Part shown: positions 53,473-62,400 of the stretch, piece by piece
How positions within the stretch are numbered: the stretch's first letter is position 1
Layout: each line of letters starts with the position of its first letter
Assembly (NCBI RefSeq): GCF_022436705.1
Contig: NZ_JAKUHT010000020.1
Location: 95,694 to 159,693 of the forward strand
Length of the DNA: 64,000 nucleotides
Reading direction: 5' to 3'
Source of the DNA: Nocardioides sp. CFH 31398
Lineage (GTDB): Bacteria; Actinomycetota; Actinomycetes; Propionibacteriales; Nocardioidaceae
Program-made: the position numbers and the translations under genes
The notes under the pieces: model-generated
Told to the model about the DNA's origin: nothing
The model's input: only the letters and a program-made list of their open reading frames with translations
Databases searched by the model: none

Positions 53473-56400
53473 TTGCGACGCGCCAGCAGGTTCCCCAGCC
53501 ACCCCTCGGGGCGGCGCGACTGGTTGCCGCTCCGCGGACGTGCCCTGCGCCGACGCGTCGCCACGACGGTCGTCCTCGGCCTGCTCGCCGCCGGGCTCGG
53601 CGTCGTCACCGTCGCCGTCGCTCCGCCGCCGCCCGCGGCCGCCGCCGCCCCCCTGGACTGCGGCAGCGTCTACGCCTTGCGCGGGCAGAGCCCGCGGGAC
53701 ATCTGGTCGGTGAACACCGGGACCGGCGGCCTCACGACCGTCGGCACCTTCGACATCGCCAACGCCACCGGCAACCTCAACGGGCTCGGCATCACGGACG
53801 ACGGCAGCGCCGTCTTCGGTGTCCTGCCCGCGAACAGCGGCACCGGCCGCACCGTCTACCGCCACCTGCGCTCGACGGAGGCGACCACGGCGCTCGGTGC
53901 CGGGGTCGCCGGCGCCGAGGTCACCCACGGCGCCGTCAACCCGGCCAACAACTTCTACTACTACGGCGGCTTCTCCAACGTCGCCGGCGGGACCGCGACC
54001 CTCAGCGTCTACGGCTTCAACACCGTCACCAACACCTCGATCGGCCTCGTCGCCCGCGGCACCGTCCCGGCCGGCGGCGCCAACGGCGACTTCGCCTTCG
54101 ACCAGCTCGGCCGCCTCTACGTCACGGGCGGCGCCGCCGGCACGAACGTCCTCACGGCGATCAACGAGGCCATCCCCACCACGGCCCAGGCCACCCCCGT
54201 CGCGCTCACCGGGTCCCGGTTGTCGACCATCACGACCCCCAGCGACCAGGCCGTGAACGGCATCGCGTTCGCGGGCAACGGACTGCTCTACCTGGCCAGC
54301 CAGCAGCAGCTCTTCGAGGTCCAGCCCGGCACCGGGACGGTCCTCAACACCCGGACCCTGTCGACCGCGGCCGCCAGCGTCGACCTCGCCTCGTGCGCGC
54401 GACCGAGCACGATCGTCGTCCGCAAGAGCTTCCCCCAGGGCCGTGCCGCGGCGGGCGACCAGGCCACGGTGTCGGTGACGGGCGCCAACCTCGGGTCCGG
54501 GAACAACACCGGCACCACGCAGGGCAACGAGACCGGCGTCCAGGACCAGGTCGCGGCGGAGTACGCCGGCCCGGTCCTCGGGACCTCCGGCACGACCTAC
54601 ACGATCAGCGAGTCCGGCAGCGGGACGCGGGAGGCGTCGACCAGCCAGAACGGCTACACGCGGGCGTGGAGCTGCGTCAACGTCAGCGCCGGCAACGCGG
54701 TCGTGGCCAGCGGCACCGGCGCCAGCGGGCAGTTCACGATGCCGGCCAGCGGGTCCGCCGGCGCCAACGTGGTCTGCACCTTCACCAACACCGCCCAGGT
54801 CTCGGCGATCACGCTCGACAAGACCGCGGGCACGCCGAGCGGCAACACCGCGGGGTCGACCGTCCGCTACGACTTCGCGGTCACCAACTCCGGCACGGTG
54901 CCGGTCTCGAACGTCACCGTCACCGACCCCAAGGTGGGGCCCGTCACCTGCGGCACCGGCACGCTCGCGGTCGGTGCCACCCGCACCTGCACCTCGGTGA
55001 CCTACACCCTCACGCAGGCCGACGTGAACGCCGGACGGGTCGACAACACCGCCTCCGCGTCGGCCACGGCCACCGGCCTGCCCAACGCCACGGCCAGCGA
55101 CTCGGTGAGCACCACCATCACCCAGGCGCCGTCGCTGGCGCTGACGAAGCGGGCGGGCACGCCCGTCGACGCCAACGGCAACGACCTCGTCGACGCCGGC
55201 GACCGCATCGCGTACACCTTCGACGTCCGCAACACGGGCAACGTGCAGCTGACCGGGCTCGCGATCAGCGACCCCAAGGTCGGCGCGACCACCTGCGACG
55301 CCACGTCCCTCGCGCCCGGTGCCACGACCACCTGCCGCACCACCGCGGCGTACACGATCACCGCCGCGGACCAGACCGCCGGCGCCGTGGACAACACCGC
55401 GACCGCGACGGCCAGCTCGCCCGGGGGCGCCTCCGTCACGTCGAACCGCAGCTCGACCTCCACCCCGATCACGGTCCCCAACCCCGGCCTGACCCTCGAC
55501 AAGCAGGTCGGCACCGTCACCGACACGAACGGCTCCGGCATCACCGACCGGGGCGACACGATCGCCTACCGCTTCGTCGTCACGAACTCCGGCAACGTGC
55601 GGGTGACCGGGCTGGTCATCAACGACCCGAAGGTGGGCGCCACGACCTGCCCCGTGACGGCCCTCGCCGTCGGGGCCTCGACCACGTGCACCACCACCAC
55701 GCCCTACGTCGTGTCCGCGGCGGACCAGACGAACGGAGCGGTCGCCAACACGGCCACGGCGAGCGCCACCGCCGCGGGCGGCGGGACGATCACCTCGCCG
55801 TCCGACACCACGCGCACGAGCGTCACCACCCCGGCGCCGTCGCTGGCGATCGACAAGCGCGGCGCCGCGCCCGTCGACCGGAACTCCTCGGGCCTCACCG
55901 ACGCCGGCGACACGATCCGCTACGCCTTCACGGTCACCAACACCGGCAACGTGCCGATCTCCGCCGTCGCGGTCGCCGACCCGCTGCTGGCCCGCCAGGC
56001 CCCCGCGATCACCGTCGGCTGCGCCTCCACGACGCTCGCCCCGGGCGCCTCGACCGAGTGCACCACCAGCCGCGCCTACACCGTCACCGAGGACGACGAG
56101 ACCGCCGGCCGGGTCGTCAACACGGCGACGGCCACGGGTCGCGACCCCGACGGCGGCTCGGTGCAGTCGGCGTCGGACTCCGTCACCGACACCGTCACCC
56201 TCCCGGCGCCCGACCTCACCCTCGACAAGCGCCTCGGTGAGGTCGTCGACGTCAACGGCTCCGGCATCACCGACGCCGGCGACGAGGTCGACTACGTCTT
56301 CGTGGTCACCAACACCGGCAACGTGCCCGTCCGCTCCGTCGCGATCGACGACGACCTGGTCGGCGCGGTGACCTGCCTCGACGTGACCCTGGCCGTCGGC

Positions 56401-59400
56401 CAGCGCACCACCTGCACCACCGACACGCCGTACGTCGTCACCGCCGACGACGAGCGCGCCGGCGTCCTCACCAACACCGCGACCGCCACGGGCGACGACC
56501 CCGACGGGGGCGACGTCACCTCCGACCCCGACACCGTCAACGTCCCCACCACCGCGCAGTCGGCCGTGCTCAGCCTCACCAAGCGCGCCGACGACCCGGT
56601 CGACGTCAACGACTCGGGCCTCACCGACGCCGGCGACACCGTGACCTTCCGCTTCACCGTCACCAACGACGGCAACGTCCCGGTCCGCCAGGTCACGATC
56701 ACGGACCCCCGCGCCCCGCCCGTCACCTGCCAGGGCACCCAGCCGCTCCGCCTCGCCCCCGGGGCGTCGACCACCTGCGTCACCGACCGCCCCTACGTCA
56801 TCACGGAGGCTGACGAGGCCGCGGGTGCCGCCGTCAACGTCGCCACCGCGAGCGGGATCGACCCCGACGGCGACCCCGTCACCTCCCCGACCGCCTCCGC
56901 CACCGTCGCCCCGGTCGTCGCCGGCGCCCCGGCCGTGACCATCGACAAGCAGGTCACGGACCCCGTGGACGTCAACGGCTCCGGCCTGACCGACGCCGGT
57001 GACACCCTCACCTTCCGCTTCGTCGTCACCAACACCGGCAACGTCGGCCTGCGCCAGGTCCGGGTGGACGACGACCTGCTCGCCGCCGGCGTCACCTGCC
57101 CCACCGGCCGCCTGCTCCCCGGCGCGACGCGCACCTGCACCGCACCGGCGTACACGATCACCGAGGCCGACGAGGCCGCCGGCGCCGTCGACAACGTCGC
57201 GTCCGCCCGCGCGGTCGACCCCGACGGCGCGGCGGTCCGCTCCGCCACGGACGCCACCAGCACCCCGGTCGCCACCCCGGCCCCGGCCCTGCTGGTGGAC
57301 AAGACGGCCGGCACCCCGGACGACCGCAACGGCTCCGGCCTGGTCGACGCGGGCGACCGGATCACCTACTCGTTCACGGTCACCAACGACGGCACCGTGC
57401 CGATCACCGACGTCGCGATCTCCGACGCGCTGCTGGCCGGCGCGGGCACCGGCGTCACCTGCCTGACCCGCGCCCTGGCCGTGGGGGCGAGCACCAGCTG
57501 CACCGCGGACGCGCCGTACGTCGTCACCGCCGCCGACGAGCGCGCCGGCGCGGTGACCAACACCGCCACCGCCACCGGCCGCGACCCCGACGCCGGACGC
57601 GTGGTCTCCCCGGCGGACGGCACGCGGACGCCGACCACGGTGCCCGCCCCGTCCCTGCGGTTCGGCAAGACCGCCGGCACCCCCGTCGACGCCAACGGCA
57701 ACGGCCTCGTCGACGCCGGTGACCGGGTCCCCTACCGCTTCACCGTCACCAACGACGGCAACGTGCCGGTGGGCTCCGTCGCCGTCGTCGACGACCTGGC
57801 CGGCCCCGTCACCTGCGGCCGCACCCGGCTGACCCCGGGCCAGACCACGCAGTGCGAGGCCGACCGGCCGTACACGATCACCCCCGCCGACCAGACCTCC
57901 GGCGAGGTGGTCAACACCGCCTCGGCGACCGGCACCGACCCGGACGGCGACCGCGTCGTCTCCGGGACCGACACCACCCGCACGCCCGTCGCGACCGCGG
58001 CCCCCGGCCTGTCGATGACGAAGACCGCGGGCCGCCCCCGCGACCTCAACGACTCCGGCCTCGTCGACGCCGGGGACGAGATCGACTACACCTTCGAGGT
58101 CACCAACACCGGCAACGTCCCCGTGCGGGTGCTGCGGATCGACGACCCCACCGTGGGCTCGGTCGCCTGCGACGTCACCGTCCTCGCCCCCGGCGAGAGC
58201 ACCGGGTGCGAGACCGTCACGCCGTACGTCGTGACCGCCGACGACGAGGAGGCGGGCGAGTACCGCAACAGCGCCACGGCCGTCGCCGAGGCCCCCGGCT
58301 CCGGCACGATCCGCTCCGCGGCGTCCTCCACCACCACCTCGGTCGTCGAGCCGGACCCCGCGCTCGTCCTCGAGAAGTCCGCCACGACGACCGACCTCAA
58401 CGGCTCGGGCACCACCGACGAGGGTGACGAGATCCTCTACACCTTCACGGTCACGAACACCGGCAACGTCCCGCTCGACGACCTCGCCGTCGAGGACCCG
58501 CTGCTCGCGGGCCAGCCCACCCCGATCGGCGTCACCTGCGACGCGACGCGCCTCGGCACTTCCCCCGCGACGAGCTCGACGACCTGCACCGCCGACGCGC
58601 CGTACGTCGTCACCGCCGCGGACGAGGTCGCCGGCCGCGTCACGAACCTCGCCGACGCGACCGCCGTCGACCCCGACGGCGGCCCGGTCACCTCACCGGA
58701 CGACCGCACCGTCACCCGCACCACCCTCGGCGACGCCGAGCTGGACGTCGTGAAGTCCGCGACCGTCACCGACGTGGACGACTCCCGCATCACCGACGCC
58801 GGCGACGAGATCGCCTACACGTTCGTCGTCACCAACACCGGCAACCTCACGATCACCGACGTCACCGTCGACGACCCGCTCGCCGGTGCGGTGACCTGCC
58901 AGGCCACCGAGCTCGCCCCGGGCGAGGACACCACCTGCACCGCCGACGAGCCGTACGTCGTGACCGCCGACGACGAGGACGCCGCCCGGGTCACGAACAC
59001 CGCGACCGCCCGGGGCACCGCCCCCGGTGTCGGCGCCGGACCTCGCGCCGACGTCGCCTCCGACCCCGACACGGTGAACGTCGGCGTCACCGAGCAGGCC
59101 GCTGTCCTCACCCTCCGCAAGACCGCCTCCGACGTGGTCGACGTCAACGACTCGGGCCTCCCCGACGCCGGTGACGAGATCACCTACACGTTCGAGGTCA
59201 GCAACGACGGCAACGTCACGGTCCGCGACCTCCGCATCGTCGACGACCTGCTCACCGACTCCGACCCCGCGGTCGCCGTGACCTGCGACGAGCCGGTCCT
59301 CGCGCCCGGCGCGCGCACCACCTGCACCGCGGACGGCCCGTACGTCGTCACCGAGGCCGACGAGGACGCCGGCGAGGTCGTGAACACCGCGACCGCCGAG

Positions 59401-62400
59401 GGCACCGGGCCGCGCGGCACCGTCACCTCCAACGAGGCCGTGGCCACCAGCGAACCCGTCATCGACGGCGAGCCCGCCCTCGCGATCGAGAAGCGGGCCG
59501 GGACCCCGGTCGACGTCAACGACTCCGGGCTCGTCGACGCGGGCGACACCGTGGCCTACACCTTCCGTGTCTCCAACACCGGGACGGTCCCCGTCCGCGG
59601 GATCACCGTCACCGACGACCTCCTGCCCGGCGGCGTGACCTGCCCGCAGGCGCGCCTCGCCGCCGGTGGCGCCATGACCTGCACCGCGGCGCCGTACACG
59701 ATCACGACGGCCGACGAGGGCACCGACCTGGTCAACACCGCGCGCGTCCGGGGCACCGACCCCGACGGCGCCCGGGTGGACGGCGGCCCGAGCAGCACCA
59801 CCACGCCGGTGGCGGTCCCCGCGCCGTCCCTGGCCGTCGACAAGCAGGCGGGGGACCCCGTCGACGTCAACGGCTCCGGCCTCACCGACGCCGGCGACAC
59901 CATCGCCTACCGCTTCCTCGTCGAGAACACCGGCAACGTGCCGGTCACCGTCCTGAGGGTCGTCGACCCCCTCGTCGGTGACGTGGCCTGCGAGAACGTC
60001 ACGATCCCGGTCGGCCAGACCTTCGAGTGCCTGCCGCTCGCGCCGTACACCGTCACCGCGGACGACGAGCAGACCGGCAGCGTCACCAACACGGCCTTCG
60101 CGCGCGGCGAGGACCCCGACGGCGACCGGGTGCGCTCCGAGGAGGACAGCACCGAGACCGCGGTCGACCTGCCCGTCACCGGGCTCACGCTCACCAAGAC
60201 CGCCGGCACCCCGGTCGACCGCAACGACTCCGGCCTGGTGGACGCCGGGGACACCGTCGGCTACTCCTTCACGGTCGTCAACGACGGCACGGTCCCGCTG
60301 CGGGACCTCACCGTGTCCGACCCGCTGCTCGGGGCGGTCACCTGCGAGGCCGACACCCTCGCCGCCGACGGCGGCAGCACCACCTGCACCGCCGACGAGC
60401 CGTACGTCGTCACCGAGGGCGACGAGCAGGCCGGCGAGGTCGTCAACACCGCGACCGCCCGCGCAGCCGACCCCGACGGCGACACCGTCGCCGACACCGA
60501 CGTCGCCACCGTCGAGGTCGCCACCCCGGCCCCCGCGCTGGAGCTCGAGAAGACCGCGGGCACCCCGGACGACGTCAACGGCTCCGGACTCGTCGACGCC
60601 GGCGACACCGTCCTCTTCACGTTCACCGTCACCAACACCGGCACCGTGCCCCTGTCCTCGCTGAGGGTCGACGACCCGCTGCTGGCCGCCGCGGACATCG
60701 ACGTCACCTGCGACGCCACCGCCCTCGCCGTGGACGGCGACGCCGCGAGCACCACCTGCACGGCCGACGCGCCGTACGAGATCACGACGAGCGACCAGCT
60801 CGCCGGGCGCGTGCTCAACCGCGCGACCGCGAGCGCGCTGGACCCCGACGACGGCGACGTCGACTCGGAGCCGGACACCACGCGCACCCCCGTGGCCACC
60901 CCGGCGCCCGCGCTCGCCCTCGAGAAGGACGCCTCGACCGAGGACGTCAACGACTCCGGCCTCGTCGACGCCGGGGACCTCGTCACCTACACCTTCACCG
61001 TCACCAACGCCGGCGACGTGCCCCTCGCCGACCTGGCCGTCGACGACGGGCTGCTGTCCTCGCAGGACCCCGCGATCACCGTCTCGTGCGAGCAGACCGA
61101 GCTGGCCCCCGGCGACGACACCACCTGCACCGCGTACGCCGCCTACGAGGTGAGCGACGCGGACGTCGACGCCGGTGTGCTGACCAACACCGCCACCGCC
61201 ACCGCGACCGCGCCGGGTGTGGGCCGGGGCCCCCGTCCCGACGTGACCTCCGACCCCGACTCGGTCAACCTCCCGACCACCCGCCAGGCCCCGGTGCTGA
61301 CCCTGGACAAGGTCGCCGCCGACCCCGTCGACGTCAACGGTTCCGGCATCACCGACGCGGGCGACACCATCGCCTACACCTTCACGGTCACCAACGAAGG
61401 CAACGTGCCGGTCGCGGCGATCACCGTCGACGACCCCGTGCTCGACGACGCCGACCCGGCCGACCCCGTCACGTGCACCCCGGACCGCCTGGCCCCGGGG
61501 GAGCAGGCCACCTGCGCGCCGGCCAGCGACTACGTCGTCACCGCCGCTGACGAGCGGGCCGGACGCGTCCTCAACGTCGCCACCGCGCGGGGCGAGGACC
61601 CCGACGGCGACCCCGTCGCCTCGAACGAGGACTCGACGACCACGCCGACCGTCCGCCAGAACACCGTCCTGTCGCTGACCAAGACCGCGGGCGACGTCGT
61701 CGACGTCAACGGCTCGGGCCTGCCCGACGAGGGCGACACCATCGCCTACACCTTCCGGGTGACGAACGACGGCAACGTGCCGGTCACGGGCGTCACCGTC
61801 GCCGACCCGCTGCTGGGCGAGGTCGTCTGCCGCCCCTCGGCCCGTCTGGCCCCCGGCGCCGTGGCGACCTGCGAGTCCGCCGCGCCGTACGTCGTCACCG
61901 CCGCCGACGAGCGGGCCGGTGAGGTCGTCAACACCGCCACCGCCACCGCGACGGGCCCGGACGGTGCCGACGACGTCGTCACCTCGCCGCCGGCGAGCAC
62001 CACGACCCGCGTGGTCGAGCCCGTGCGCAGCCTGTCGCTCGAGAAGACCGCGGCGGACCCCGTGGACGTCGACGAGTCGGGCCAGACCGACGCCGGCGAC
62101 ACCATCGCCTTCACGTTCCGGGTCACGAACACCGGCACGGTCCCCGTCACGGACGTCGCCGTCTCCGACCCGACGCTCGCGGCCGTCGACCCGCCGATCA
62201 CCGTCACCTGCGACGCCGACGAGCTCGAGCCCGGCGCGGCCACGGACTGCGCCGCCTCGCGGCCCTACGTGGTCACCGCCGACGACGAGGCCACGGGCGA
62301 GGTCACGAACACCGCCGTCGCCAGTGCCACGGCGCCCGGGGTCGGCACCGGCCCCGCCCGCCAGGTCACCTCGCCGGAGGACTCGACGACGACCCCCGTC